Assembly (NCBI GenBank): GCA_001566295.1
Contig: KQ964245.1
Span: forward strand, 1,741,524-1,805,523
Length of the DNA stretch: 64,000 nucleotides
Reading direction: 5' to 3'
DNA from: Microdochium bolleyi
Lineage: Eukaryota > Ascomycota > Sordariomycetes > Xylariales > Microdochiaceae
Shown here: in pieces, positions 1 to 12,400 of the stretch
Layout: each line of letters starts with the position of its first letter
Numbering within the stretch: the stretch's first letter is position 1
Notes under the pieces: generated by a model
The model's input: only the letters and a program-made list of their open reading frames with translations
Databases searched by the model: none
Told to the model about the DNA's origin: nothing
Program-made: the position numbers and the translations under genes

Positions 1-633
1 TGAATATGACGATATCATGATTTATACGACCAAAGTGTGGCATAGGACGATTTTGGAAGTGCAGTGCAGTGCAGATATGCCTCACATTGCAGGCGCGGGA
101 GGCTGCTTAATTTTCTTGGTTAATGGTGTTTCAGCAGACGCGCTTCGCCGGAAGGAGACATACCTAGTATATAGGATGGGGGACGATTGCGCACCTGCTG
201 GCCATGTGTGCAAGTGAAGGACGAATAAAGATCTCGCCCAGATTGACAAAATGGGGCAAGCGCATGTAGTGGGTGACGAGGTGGAAATCGCGGTCAGAGT
301 GGAGGGAGTGGTTGGTTGTGCATAATTCGCAGGATACCCCCAACATCACAGTTTATCTACAATATTTTCACACTGCATCTTGAATTATTTCACTCTCACA
401 AGTGTTGTCGTGAAACAGCGTGATCGACAAGAGATCGCGTTCTCTTGAATACTGCGTTACGGATGTGACTATGTGCGTAAGCAAGGAGATCTCTCCAGGA
501 TCTAGCCTGCGAGCGCGGCTCAACCCCCTGACGAGACCCGGCGCCAAGACGTCTACCATGCGTAATATTCATATTCCAGACCTCTGACCAGATCCGTTTG
601 ATGGCTCCTGCCCCCTCCCGTCAACGAGTAGCC
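1..633. other. Left-edge intergenic sequence
   Basis: No supportable gene. The only open frames are short (about 60 codons) and show no recognisable motif. The stretch lies downstream of the YEN1-type gene on the minus strand, so it probably holds that gene's 3' UTR and terminator. Confidence 0.5.
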
Positions 634-3409
634 TTATGGCTCTCCAGTGAGGTCGATGCACGACACATCGCTCCGCCTCCATGCCTTGTCGCGCCGCTGT
701 GCGTGCACTCCCAGCGCGGCGCGCCCTTCCTGGAACGCCACGGCTTCGTCGACGGTGACAGCGACTTCTCGGTAGTACCCCGGCGCGCGCTGGCTAGGGA
801 CGTACATCTTGGTCATCCTAGACCCGGATGCGTCGTCTCCATCTCCGGCATTATCGATGTCGTGGTCGTCGTTGTCAACCGGGCAACTAGCTGGAGCGAC
901 TGCTTTTTTCTCTCGCGCCGTAGTCTTGGACGTCGAGGAGCTCGGCTTCGTGGTCGATGTAAAGCTAGTCATCTTCATTTGTGACGTGGTGCCGGTCGCA
1001 GCTGCCTTCTTGGCAGTCATCGTTGTCGTCGACGAGGGGAACAGGTTCCGTCGAGGCGACGGGGCAGTGCTCGCAGTGTCATCGACATGAATCGCTGCAC
1101 TACCGGGTATCCTGCCGAGCAATGCTGAGATAGGCGGTAATTCGCCATCGGAGTCGGAGTCATCCAGCTCCACGACATCGGCCGCGAATGTGTGTGCCCT
1201 TGTGAGCCCTCCTCTGGCCCTCTGATAGGGCACAGGCTTGTCGACCTGCTGAGGTGAGGGAGCCACCGGCATCGACTCCGTCCGGGCCAGTTTCCTGCTC
1301 GAGCGAGCTTGTGGCGTCGGGCTCGGAGGTTGTGCAAAATCGCGTAGGTTGCCGACTGTCCTTTGTAACTCGCTCGGAGGCGTCACAGAGCGCCGTTTGT
1401 GAGGACTTGTGTTCGGATCCGTTTTTGTCTGCCGATCCCTCACAGAGGGAGGCGGAAGCGCGGCAGGCGACTCGGGCGGACTGGAAGTGATGAGAATGGC
1501 ATCGGCGGCGGTAGTGGTCCTGGTAGTCCTAGGGCTCACGTGTGAGCCAGCGATCGTCCAGGGATTGGTACTCGAGTCCAGTCTTGGCCTGGTGGTTGGG
1601 GCGGTGCGCGTGCGTTCGGGCTTGCTTTGCTTACTGGTCCGGCCGTCACCAGTTCTTTGGTTGGGCACGCTGGCGGATGGTGGCATTGTCGGTTTCGACA
1701 GAGGAGCGGCTGACTGGCTTAGTGGTCCAGGACGTTGATCTGTGAAGCTTCCGAGTACCGTAGTTTGGCTACTGCGAGCCGCCATACATGCTCCTTTCGA
1801 AGCGCCGACATCTGATGGCAGTGCTTTCGTCACCCGAACGAACTGATCAAGTGAGCCACGAGCACTACCTGACGGCTGCGTGTGTTTGGACTTGGGGGCA
1901 GTCGACTTCGACTTCTGGGCCTTGCGCGAGATCTTAGCCCGTTGCGCAGCTTCCCAGTCCTCCACTGTTATGGGCATTCCAAGTTTGGCGATAGTTTCCG
2001 GCAGCCATATCAAGTCTGGTTCTGTAGGGCTGAAGGCTTTCTTGCTCCCAGCGGTGGCGTTTGTGTCCAGGTCCCCATTCTCGGCGTCGATCTCATCGTC
2101 GCTGTTCAGCGCCAGCGTGTTCCGCGCCGACTCGATCACTTCTTCTGGCTCGTTCTCGAAATTGTGGCCAACCAGATTAGTCGGAACATATGACACACGT
2201 AGTTCTGGGGTTGCGTCAGTGCTAAAATGTGCTCTCCTGCTGGAGATAGCTTTGACCAGCTCCTTCTCCTCACCCTCCAAAGTCTCTATGTCGACATCAC
2301 GGCCTTCCAGCTTATCACTTCTCTCCATGAGCTTTTGAACAAGCATAACTGGTGCTAGGACGCGGATGAACTTGATAGCTCCAACCCTATAGTCCCAGTC
2401 GAAAGTTTCCCGTGCGAATTCCCGCAGGCCTGGGATATTGACACGACTTTGCCAACTTTTCTGGTGCAGAGTATCAAGTATGGACTGTGGTGATACCACC
2501 GGGTGTGTGTAGTATCGCAGTATGTCGAAGTTGGGAAAGTCTTCTGGAATAGAAAGTGCTTTATGCCGGGTCCTGAAGAAGCCACTATCATTTGTACGCA
2601 GTTCGTACTCCAACCACTCTTTCCAGGAGGCAAGAGCAGATGTGTCTGCACGCTTGAGCTTGCATAGGGCCGTACCGAAGCCGGCTGTAGCAGCCTCGCA
2701 CGCCAATTTGATGCCAGCACCGGGAATGCCTTCGGGGACGTAGTCGCCGCCACTCATGAGGGCCACGAGGACCATGCCTTCGCGGTCCAGCCCCGGGGCG
2801 ATTTTGGCGATCTCATTTGTATCGTACATGGTGATGTGGGTGGGCGCCTTGCTCCCTTTGGTGCCTTCGGCGGACCAGTTCCGGAGGGTCTTGGTGCAGC
2901 CGAACATGATTGTGTCGACATCCTCGCTTAGCACTGCATCTACGATGCCCTGGCGCTGCAGCAGAGCACACTCCGCTTCCGCTTCTCCGGGTGCATCATG
3001 TACGAGACACCCGAAAAGATTGAGTAGCCGCTTGGCCATGGCGGTCGAGAGGCCATCACCGCGGCCTGACCGCTTGTTGCGTTTGAAGGCTGGCTTATTG
3101 GGACCGTCGAACACAAAGATGGGCTGAATCGACAGGCTCAGCAGCCGTAGAAGTCGGTAGAAGAGCGTCCTGATCGCAGGGTTGGCACCTCCCCGTGCCG
3201 CTTGAGCCTGGAACTGCCATATTGAAATGTCTATGGCGATGCGCAGGGGTCGTCCCTCTTGCTCAAGCTTGGTGATGGCGAGCTTGGCCAGGGACACTCG
3301 TTGCCCCTGCCCAATCTCCTTGTATATCCTGTGGAAGCTGTCAGAAACGCGACCGTCTTGCTACGGGAGCGGCATCAATGAAATCTACTACGTACCCCTT
3401 GATACCCAT
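634..3409 (-). CDS. YEN1: Holliday junction resolvase, GEN1/Yen1 family (XPG/Rad2 superfamily)
   Basis: Structure-selective nuclease that cuts Holliday junctions and other branched recombination intermediates in the nucleus. Two exons: 3396-3409 (only 14 nt) and 634-3328, giving 902 aa. The tiny first exon restores the expected N-terminus MGIKGIYKEIG. Without it the frame opens at a GTG codon, so ATG at 3409 is chosen. The XPG-N block holds Asp38 (AIDIS) and Asp79 (FVFDG). The XPG-I block near residues 116-145 holds the acidic cluster DAPGEAEAE (Glu120, Glu122) and SEDVD (Asp141, Asp143), all metal ligands in this family. A helix-hairpin-helix region follows (SGGDYVPEGIPGAG). The C-terminal half is long, low-complexity and rich in Ser, Pro and Lys, as is usual for Yen1, whose tail carries cell-cycle phosphorylation and localisation signals (family knowledge). 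The gene is divergent from the ARP gene across 479 bp. Confidence 0.93.
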
Positions 3410-3888
3410 CTCGAAGCGGGAATGTGACTCTGGACGAGTCCACCATCCAGGACGAAAGCAATGTGTGACGCCGTGGCGATTTACGAGCCTACATGTGCAT
3501 GATCGTGGCGTGCGAGGCACCTATGACATCCCAACATGTGGCTTTCGCGCTCAAGGGCATGCTGCGATGGCGATGTGAGTAGACTGCTTTGGCTGAACCG
3601 TGGATGCGCCCGACGTGCACTGATACTGTCCTGTGGAGGCCCCGCCCCCAACCAAATATTGACTTTCAAGGCGCCGTCTCCACCAGCAACGCCGCGGTGG
3701 TAAGGACCCCTCTGCTGTAAATTACTGGCTGTGACGACCTCGAGCTCCAAGGCGTGTACTGGATCATCTGCGGTGAGGACACAACCTCGCTCGGGCACCC
3801 ACGACTGCTCGCACCGGGACACCCGCAAAATGTGAACGGGGCAACCGACACCCGGCCTCGTCTCACAACACTGCTCGCCCACACCACC
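3410..3888. promoter_or_regulatory. Divergent promoter region, YEN1 / ARP gene
   Basis: 479 bp between two start codons that point away from each other. It must hold both promoters and 5' leaders. The frame of the ARP gene stays open upstream to an ATG at 3754, but that extension looks like leader. No specific factor site was identified. Confidence 0.5.
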
Positions 3889-5721
3889 ATGTCCTCGAGC
3901 GCTGGCGCGCCTCTGCCACATCGCACCCTCTCCTCCATCAGAGGCAGCACCGTCGCCCCGACTGTCGGCACACCCCTCACACCCACCCGTCCTTCGCCCT
4001 CTGCGACTTTCAGCTCGCCCTCGAGCCTCCGCGCCGACGAGGATGTCGTAGTCATCGAGCTCGGCGCCCGCAACCTGCGCATAGGCTGGGCCGGCGACTC
4101 GGCCCCCAAGAGGACAGCCTACTTCAGCCCCGAACAGCAGCGGCGCGTCGGCGACTTCAGCGCCTACGACCCCAAGCACAGCTCTCAATGGCGTAGCCGA
4201 GCCTCGGGCCGCGACTGGGCTGCCGGCCATGAGCTCTGGCAGCTCGATGTGCGCGGCCAGAACCTCGCCCTCGTTCGCGACAAGCTCGAGAGGGAGCTCA
4301 AGGACACCCTGACCAGGTACCTGCTCACAGACTCGAAGCAGAGGCGCATGCTGTTCATCCTCCCACCCGCACTTCCGATCCCGCTTCTCGGCTGTGTCCT
4401 CGACACCGTATTTGAGCGTTTCCAGGCCCCAACGGTCTCGTTGCTGTCTGCACCCGTCATGGCCACCCTGGCTGCCGGCACACGATCTGCCCTCGTCGTC
4501 GACATCGGGTGGCACGAGACCACAGTCACAGCTGTCTACGAGTACCGTGAGGTGCAGACAAGCCGATCTGATCGTGCCGGGAAGATGCTGATCCACGAAG
4601 TCTACCGCTTCCTGTCCAAGATTATGCGAGACCAATTCGGCCAAACCGCCACCACCGAGGGCGACCACGACAACTACGACATCGTGAGCTTCGAGGAGTG
4701 TGAGGACTTTGCGCGGCGGGCTCTGTGGTGCCGGAGGGACTCGCGCGACCTGTTCCACGACGCAGACGCGGCATCACGAGACGAGTTCCACGACGCGGAG
4801 GACGGGCTTGCCGTGGTCCAGGAGGAGGACGAGCAGCGCTCAGTGGTAGACGCCGCGGACGACACCCGGCCCATTGCTGTGCCTCTGCGGTCATGCCAGC
4901 CGCCGCGCACCCTGCAGATCCCATTCTCTGAGCTCGCAGAGCCCTGCGAGTCGACCTTCTTCGAGAGCGAGCTCTCCCCGTCGTGCTTTGATGACCACGA
5001 GCTTCCCCTCCACCGCCTTGTCTACCAGGCTTTACTCAACCTGCCCCTAGACGTGCGCGCTGTCTGCATGTCACGGATCCTCTTCACGGGCGGGTGCTCC
5101 AACATCATCGGACTCAAAGGCCGCATCTTCGACGACGTGGCCGCGCTGGCGCAGGAACATAGCTGGGACCCTGTCCGCGGCAGAGGCGTTGAGCAGTACA
5201 GGATCAACCCCAAGCTGCATCGCACCGCTCCGCCTCCATCCTACAGCGGGAGCATTCCCATCGTCGTTCCGCAGCCGACAACCGCATCTCCCGATCCATC
5301 AACAGGAGAGGAGGCATCTGCATCGATTAGCATAACAACAGGGGCGGCAGGACACGCCGCGCCAACCAACCCGGCACACGTCTCCCCCGCCCCCGACCAA
5401 GTCGAGGACATGATCCGGCGGGACAAGAACCACAAGGCGCAGACACAGGGCACGCTCCGCGCCGTCGAGACCCTCGGCGCGTGGTGCGGCGCCAGCATGA
5501 CCGCGCAGCTCAAGGTGCCCGCCATCGCAGTGGTGGACCGCGAGCTCTGGGCGCAGCACGGGGCCGGGGGCGCCGTCAGAGCCGCCGACGTGGACGCCAA
5601 GGCCAGCGCCGCGGCGCAGCATCACCACCACCAGCGGCAGAGCATGGGCCCTGGTGCGATAATGAGGGGACAGGGCACCAGCGCGAGTGCTTGGACCTTG
5701 GGGCCCTGGGGCAGCATCTGA
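3889..5721 (+). CDS. Actin-related protein, probably Arp10/RO7 (dynactin pointed-end) type
   Basis: Single exon, 610 aa from the ATG at 3889, which has an ACCACCATGTCC context. An in-frame ATG at 3754 would add 45 unconvincing residues. A Ser/Thr/Pro-rich N-terminus of about 45 residues precedes the actin fold. VVVIELGARNLRIGWAGD is the phosphate-1 loop region, and SALVVDIGWHETTVTAVYEY corresponds to phosphate-2. LFTGGCSNIIGLKGR is the adenosine-binding region, and LGAWCGAS matches the C-terminal actin-like LGAW block. The family's nucleotide-binding residues are only partly kept, so ATPase activity is doubtful. The protein is much longer than actin (375 aa) because of an acidic insert (around residues 265-315) and a Ser/Pro/Ala-rich insert near the C-terminus. 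I recall fungal Arp10/Arp11 (Neurospora RO7), part of the dynactin cap that supports dynein transport, as the best match. Arp8 and Arp9 fit less well. The family is certain and the subfamily is inferred. Confidence 0.8.
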   Translation: MSSSAGAPLPHRTLSSIRGSTVAPTVGTPLTPTRPSPSATFSSPSSLRADEDVVVIELGARNLRIGWAGDSAPKRTAYFSPEQQRRVGDFSAYDPKHSSQWRSRASGRDWAAGHELWQLDVRGQNLALVRDKLERELKDTLTRYLLTDSKQRRMLFILPPALPIPLLGCVLDTVFERFQAPTVSLLSAPVMATLAAGTRSALVVDIGWHETTVTAVYEYREVQTSRSDRAGKMLIHEVYRFLSKIMRDQFGQTATTEGDHDNYDIVSFEECEDFARRALWCRRDSRDLFHDADAASRDEFHDAEDGLAVVQEEDEQRSVVDAADDTRPIAVPLRSCQPPRTLQIPFSELAEPCESTFFESELSPSCFDDHELPLHRLVYQALLNLPLDVRAVCMSRILFTGGCSNIIGLKGRIFDDVAALAQEHSWDPVRGRGVEQYRINPKLHRTAPPPSYSGSIPIVVPQPTTASPDPSTGEEASASISITTGAAGHAAPTNPAHVSPAPDQVEDMIRRDKNHKAQTQGTLRAVETLGAWCGASMTAQLKVPAIAVVDRELWAQHGAGGAVRAADVDAKASAAAQHHHHQRQSMGPGAIMRGQGTSASAWTLGPWGSI

Positions 5722-6004
5722 CCCCGAGTGGGCTCGGCTTAGGTCCGGAATTAGTAGACCCAGAAGATGAAGCTAGATTTGCATGTACAAATGGTTTAGC
5801 CAGACATAGTAGAATGCGCGATCGTACAGATACCCCCTCAAATATCACTTTTACGAATGTTTACTGCTCATTTGGTTTTCCCTGTACGCTGGTCCATTTG
5901 CAAAGCCCTCGCTTGGGCGAAGAATGTAAAACGTGAATAGGCATGTTCTTCTCCGAGTTCTATATGGACAGCTGATCCGCCGTCTGCCGCTCAGGTAATC
6001 TCGT

Positions 6005-8173
6005 CTAAGCCGGTCCTGTTCCCGGAGGTATTGCAGACGCCGGCCCCTTTCCTCCTATCCGGCTCTGCCGTCGACTCAGATTCTCCTGCTTGCCTGGCAG
6101 CCCGAGCACAACGCTCTTGTGTACATCGGTCAATGGGTGGACAGTGACAAATAAGCCCGCGATGGCGCCTATTCCAGCTAGTGCCGTGTACTAGATCTAC
6201 AAGTCAGCGTGGCCCAGACCAATATGTCAAGGTCTCAACGAATAGGTCTTTCTCGGAAAATCAACGGCGGTCGCGTGAACTGATTCTGCTTACCATGATC
6301 CACACATCGGTAAGAGATTCGTGTACAACTGTTCTGATGACGTTCTGCTGCAGTCCCGGCAGCGAGTCGATCTTGATGATGTTGGCTAGGATATCGCTGC
6401 CCTGGTACTCTGTGTAGCCCTCGAGCCCAAGGCTAGCTATCAGCGCGTTTGCCTTGTTCTGCATCTGGTTCTGAAACACCACGCCGCCTATCACGATGGA
6501 GATCGCCGTGCTGAGAGACCGGACGAAGGCGAAAGTCGAGGTTGCAACCGAGATGTCGGCTGGATGTGTCACCGCTTGGAGAGAGATCAACGACGGCTCA
6601 AAGTTGATGCCGAGGCCAATACCAACCGTGATCTGATAGAGGATGATCTTGGCCCAATTATATCCCTGCTCCAGATCAATCATGAGGCCGCTGCCCAAGA
6701 TTGTGATTATCAGGCCCAGGTATATCGCGATGATGTACTTCCCGCTGCGTTGAATGTATATGCCCGTGCAAGCGGCGGCCCCGGCGACGGAGATGACGTA
6801 TGGCAAGACATAGACGCCAGCCAACAATGGTCCTGTGGCGAGAACCGCTTGGAAATACAGCGGGACATAGAACGCGACTCCCATCAGCACTATGCCATGA
6901 GAGAAGCAAACGGCAAACGAGGCCACGCTTGACCGGGTTTGGAAGATTCCGAGGGGAATCATGGGATACTTGGCGACTTTCCACTCTGTGAGAAAGAAAA
7001 GACCAAGGACGACGATGCCACCTACAGCAAGACCGATCACGATGGCCGATGACCATGGATACTCGACACCGCCGAAAGTGATGCCAAGCAGAAGCATGAG
7101 GGTTCCGCCGCTGACAAGCATCGTGCCTAGCCAGTCGATAGCCTTTAATCCCTCCCAGAGTGGCGTCTTGGGGTCCTGTAGAGGGAGTGACGCTAGAAGC
7201 ATGAAGAAAGTCACAGCTGAGATCGGTACTGTCGCTTTGGTGAGCCAGTTGAACCATCCAAGGGCACAAATCACAAACTTACAGTTTATGTAGAAACACC
7301 ATTTCCAACTAAGACGAGGAAAGAAAATGTTAGCAGACAGCAGACAGCAGAGTATAAGAAATTGCATACAACGAACACTTACGTTGCTCGTTCCGTCAAC
7401 AGACCCCCAAGTGACGGACCAATACCGCAGGCGAATGCCATGACGAAGGAGAGAATGCCAAAGTAGAGACCGCGTTCTCTAAGAGAGAAAAGGTCGCTTA
7501 TGCAGATGTTCGCCATCGTGGTAAGGCCGCCTGCACCGGCACCTTGTATTGCCCGCCCAGCGATAAAGCCCTTGACATCATCGACAAAGGCACAGACGGT
7601 GCTGCCCACGAAGAAAGCACCTAAAGCGCAGAACAAGATGGGTTTGCGGCCCCAGATATCACTGAGCATGCCCCACAATGTAGTTGTCGATGCGTGAGCT
7701 AAGGCGTAGGAGGATCCAGTCCACGTGAAGATCTGTGAGTTTTGAAAATGTGACGAGATCTCGGGAAGAGCGGTGACGATGATGGTGATGTCCAGCGATG
7801 CAATAAAGACGCCCGCTGCCAATGGTAGCATGACAGAGATGATCTGCATGCGCGACAATGGCGTCCGATAGGACTCGAGTCTCTCAAGGTCCAGGTTGGC
7901 GATCTGCCCGTTCTCGTTGCTGTCGGCATGTTTTGTGTCTTCTCGGAATAGCACCGATGGCTTATTATCCAGGCCGTCGTGAGGAACAATCGCTCCGCTG
8001 CCGGTTGTGCTGATGGTCGCCTCAGTTGTTGATGGCCGTTTGCTCCCTTGGCTTATTGAGGCATCTTTCTCTTCCAGGTCGCAACTGGGCTTCGCCATGT
8101 GCTCTGTAGTCAGATGTCCACGCAACCTATGGCCGTGGCCGTTGTGTATAGTCTCTCCTCCGTCCGCTGGCAT
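6005..8173 (-). CDS. MFS drug/metabolite exporter, DHA2 (14-TM) type
   Basis: Plasma-membrane proton antiporter of the major facilitator superfamily. The substrate cannot be told from sequence. Four exons: 7383-8173, 7283-7308 (26 nt), 6294-7228 and 6005-6190, giving 645 aa. Splicing restores the family block TERATWKWCFYINLPI, which both short introns interrupt. The last exon supplies a C-terminal membrane helix (YTALAGIGAIAGLFVTV) and a charged tail that are lost if translation runs on into the third intron. A hydrophilic N-terminus of about 105 residues precedes the first helix. Landmarks are the helix-1 motif SLDITIIVTALPEIS, the motif-A loop GMLSDIWGRKPI and the region GRAIQGAGAGGLTTM. 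Related pumps export fungal toxins and antifungals. No biosynthetic enzyme lies nearby, so a role in secondary metabolism is not supported by context. It converges with the ARP gene across 283 bp. Confidence 0.92.
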
Positions 8174-9450
8174 CCTTGGTCACCGCTGATGAACAGGTCG
8201 AAGGTGACATGCCATCTTTGAAGCGACAGCAGAATAGCGCTCGTGCGGACGTACTTGTCACGCGACAAGACGATGAAGATTGAGATTTCAGTCTGCGATT
8301 TTCCGGGCAATGCGGTAGGCCATAGCAGGAGGTTGATCAGCGGGCAAGAACGCAACCGGAGAGTCGTGGGCAGCCGATCCTGCATAAGCTGGGTCTCGGA
8401 GCTGGTTGGAAGACAAGTCGACGATTCAGCACAAGACTATACAGATGTACAGTCCAGGGCAAGCTGTACTAATGGTGAAGGCTGAGTTACGTCAACCCAG
8501 CAGCAAAAGGGACTCTGGGGGGAAGGCTTGGTCGCTCAGGCTGTCAAGCGACCCTTCACCTTAGGGTGATATTGCAGCAGGTCCCCTCACGACGCACCGC
8601 ACCCCAGCCCAAGCCAAGGGACGACCCCAGGACGTATCCATTGCTGCCATTGCTGGGGTTGGATCGCCGTCCATATCGCCATTCTACGTTGGTCGCGAGC
8701 GGGAGGGCAACAGTAGACCCTTGCTTCCTCGATGAACACCCCTGGTCGAGCCCTGGGGAAGACTGGAGGCGAGGTGCCGTGTGCCTCTTTTTCCCCACAT
8801 TTGGTGACACGATGCCTCGGCACCTGAGCATACGCGCAGGTCTGTCTGGATTGGAGACAGCGCCCATCACTCACGTGCCGAATCCAGGACGGCCGTGATC
8901 GCCAAGCTGGTCGACCCGACGTGACGGATGCCACCTTGCGAGCATGGCTCTCCCGCTGTGTCCGCATTGCGGCCGGGCTAACCCAGTAGGCCGTGGTTTC
9001 TTTTATGATTCGTTTCGTGGGCGATGAGGATCCCGAGTGGAACCTCTCGATGCTGAGCAGAGGTGGGCATTTATACTCCAGGTAGTCAATTGATGGTGGA
9101 AGGCTTGCAGTGCTGCCACACGTCCCGAGGTGGACATGAGGTCTGGAGTTTTGTGTGGGGAGCATGGATGTGCCCATGGGGAAGGAGCCACAGGCACGAG
9201 GGTACGAAACAAGAGTAGAAAGGACAGCTACCAAGTTTACAATACTTTATGCATGCCGGAGCGGCATTTTCTCTTACCACGCTCTCGATACAGAGCTCTG
9301 CCTTGGAGGCTCAGACAAAGCCGAATGGTCACTGACACGCTCCCTCGGATCATTCGCCTCCAGTGACCTCGAGCCTATTCATTTCATCATATATACTGCA
9401 CAACAGAACATATACACTTGAACCCTCGGTGGATCCTCATCGTCGGCCGC
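8174..9450. other. Intergenic, MFS promoter and RAV1 3' flank
   Basis: About 1.3 kb with no supportable gene. It holds the MFS transporter promoter on the left and the RAV1 3' end on the right. A 215-codon minus-strand frame (8587-9234) has no recognisable domain or family motif and is treated as chance. Confidence 0.5.
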
Positions 9451-12400
9451 TTAGAACCCGAAGCTATCGAGCAAGGAGTTGGCATCAGGCTCTTCAAACA
9501 CAGTCGGTGCCGGTTTGACCCCAGCGTGAGCATTGAAGCCACTGCCGGTCCGCATCTCTGCAGCCATTGGTGAAGTGGGCAGGTCAGCCACCACGAGTGA
9601 GCTACGGCGGCGTAGCAACTTGCGAGGGTCAATCTCGGGCTCGCCTCCCAGCGACGGCATCTCAGGCAGTGTGGTTGGCCGGAAAAACTCCCAATTGCGG
9701 ACTATTGCACTGTTGTTAGCGTACTCTCCACAGCTAAAGTTTATGCCGTCTCACGAGGTTGGGGCATATGGATAGCATACCTAGGTCCAGCCCCAGTAGA
9801 TCGCAGCCCATGCGGTCGTACAGTCTTGCGTTGTGCACAATGAACTCCCACTCTGTTCGCGGTGTGACCTTGGATGCGCCACGAAGCGTCTGAAGCGTCT
9901 TCTGCCGCAGTTGGGCATATAGAACAACGAGTGCAGGGTCATCCGTGAGGAACAGCTTTGACTTGATGTCCGGTGAGATGGGCGTCTCAATCAATGTGTA
10001 TACGGGGGTCTAGATTCGGACAGTGTCAGAAAGGTAGATCCTTTGGCATGAGTGTCGTGGGGCCACTTACGATGAGGGCTCGCACAGCCATGTCCCGACG
10101 ACCAAGCATCCAGAACGCCCAGGACGCCAGCCACCGGTTGCCTTCCTGTGCAGCCAGAGCCAAGACTTCGTTCTCGAGGAGCTTTCGAAGGACCGGACCA
10201 TGGTCACCGCCATAGACACGCGCAATCGCAATCGCGAGCTGCAGATCTTTCATCTGGTTGAGACAGACGTTGACAGCGTCCTGTAGATGGTCCGCCAACA
10301 AGAAAAAGGCGGCAGCATACTCTGTAATTTGTTATTAGTGCTTCGTGACTCAAAATAGTCGGAAGTAGCCCTTCTTACCGAATCGACGCTTGCTCATCAG
10401 CGCATACGCATTCTTCAGTGCCGTGGTCTGCCATTTGGGATCTTGGAAGTTGTTCGAGAGCAACTTAGTGGTGGCGACCTGCTCTCTGTTCCACGTAGCC
10501 ATCCGCCACAGTCCCTGAAGAACGACCTTCTTCTTCAAGGCGAGGTAGTACAAGCTGCAGTCAACAGGGTTCTTCATCTCGCTTCGGGTGTATTCGTTGC
10601 GGGCCACAATCTCGAATTGCGCTTTCTACAACCCAATAGTTAGCATGAATAAAGTGGTCCAACACAATTAGACGAGCGAGGCTGTACTTACCACCGCGGC
10701 TTCGTCTGTAAGCCACATAAAAATTCCGCTTTCCCTAGCATTTTCCCAAAGCATACTTCCGTGATACTGACGGGATACAAAATCTGTGAGGATGTCCTGG
10801 CTAGTGGAGTGGTAGGCCCAGGATGTTTCACGCCACGATAGTTGAATGGCGTTCGTCCGGCCCTTTCGCAAGGCGTGCTGGCGGAAGAACAGCATAAACC
10901 TGGCGCCGTTCTCGTCCATAGATCTCCGTTGCTTCTCTACAACACCTGCGCATTCGACAATGTCCAGCAATTGGATCTGTTCATGGCCAGATAACTGTGG
11001 CAGTGTGATTTTCTGTAGCTTCTCGCAGATAGCCGTCGCTGTATCTTCAGTGAAGGCCACGTCTGCCTCGTCGAACGACGTACGCCTGACCAACGACGAA
11101 GTGTCACCTCTGCCGGTTGTAATCGGGACCTAACAACGTGTCAGTGCTGGCAGGAGGAAGAAAACAGCTCTCACTCATACCTGGTCGCTAGCATAGAACT
11201 CTGCAAGGCTGAGGCCCAGATAGTCGTCGATTGGTTCATCCTCAACATGATACTTCAGAGTGTAGTCAAGCGCCAGTAAGATTCGGCGGACAATTTGGGT
11301 TTTGCCAGACAACATGCACTGACTCAAGAACTGAGGGTGGAAGACGGGCAGAGGGCCGTTCAACCTTTGGACGACCTCAAATGTGTCCCGCACTTTGTCC
11401 TTGTGTTGCTGCGAAAGACGGGCGGTCGGTATAACGGACTCGATCACCGAGAAGTTCCTGTCGTAGATGAAGAGCTGATTACCGGCACCGATGACGAGGT
11501 GTCCATCACTGAGCCAGGTAGAGTCGCCTATAGGATGCGGCGTGAAGTCTCGAATGTTGATCTCCCTGATCGACGCCCATGCTGGTCCGTGATTGAGATA
11601 GTCGAACCGCAGCTGCGCAAGTAGGATGATCCGATATGGAAACCCTACTGCAAGTATTGACTGCGAGTCGGGGGTAGAGGTCCAGTCGAGATCCTGTATC
11701 GTGTTATGATTCTCGAAACATTGAGCAAACTCCAGCCGAGTGCCTCGAATATCCCATATGCTCAGTTCCGATCGTTCTTTGTTCACCAAAGCGGCCTTCT
11801 TCATTGTGCTGCCGCTTGCCAAAGAGGGATCGGGCACCCCAGTCTCCATTGCGGCCGTCGAGAGCCATTCAACACGTCGTCGTTCGCTGTCAACCTTGGC
11901 AGTCCAAAATTCGACGCGTCCAGATTGTGTATAAGAGACCGCAACGTCCCGCGCGAACACGTCTAGAAACCCCGACACAACTCGGGAGGATCCAGCTGGG
12001 TCAACTGGAAGAACGTAAGAAAGGTCGCTAGACCCTCCCAGCTCGAAAGCACAAAACTCTTGGACAGACACGGCTGCATGGCCATTAGCTTCGCCGTTGG
12101 TGCCGTTCTGATTCGGTCCAGGCAGCTTGAGTTTCCACACGATTCCTCGCTGCGTCGACGTGACAGTGGCAATATGAGCTACGGAATCATCCTCAACATT
12201 CTCGCGAGGCAGCACCAGGATGCACAATGGCTTGCCTGAGATGCTGTATGCGGCCTCATCGAGAAGTTGTGGCTCTCGAGATCGGCAGTCCCATAAAGAG
12301 ATGCTGTCATGATGGAGAAATACTACGAAGCGCCCACCACGCAGCAGACAAATGCGATGGATGTGCCGGGTTTCGGGGATGACAGCTTGTCGCAAAAGCC

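Noticed and set aside
3481..4758. 425-codon frame antisense to the ARP gene
   Set aside because: Gly/Arg/Cys-rich composition without motifs. The sense strand carries a clear actin fold with a good start context.
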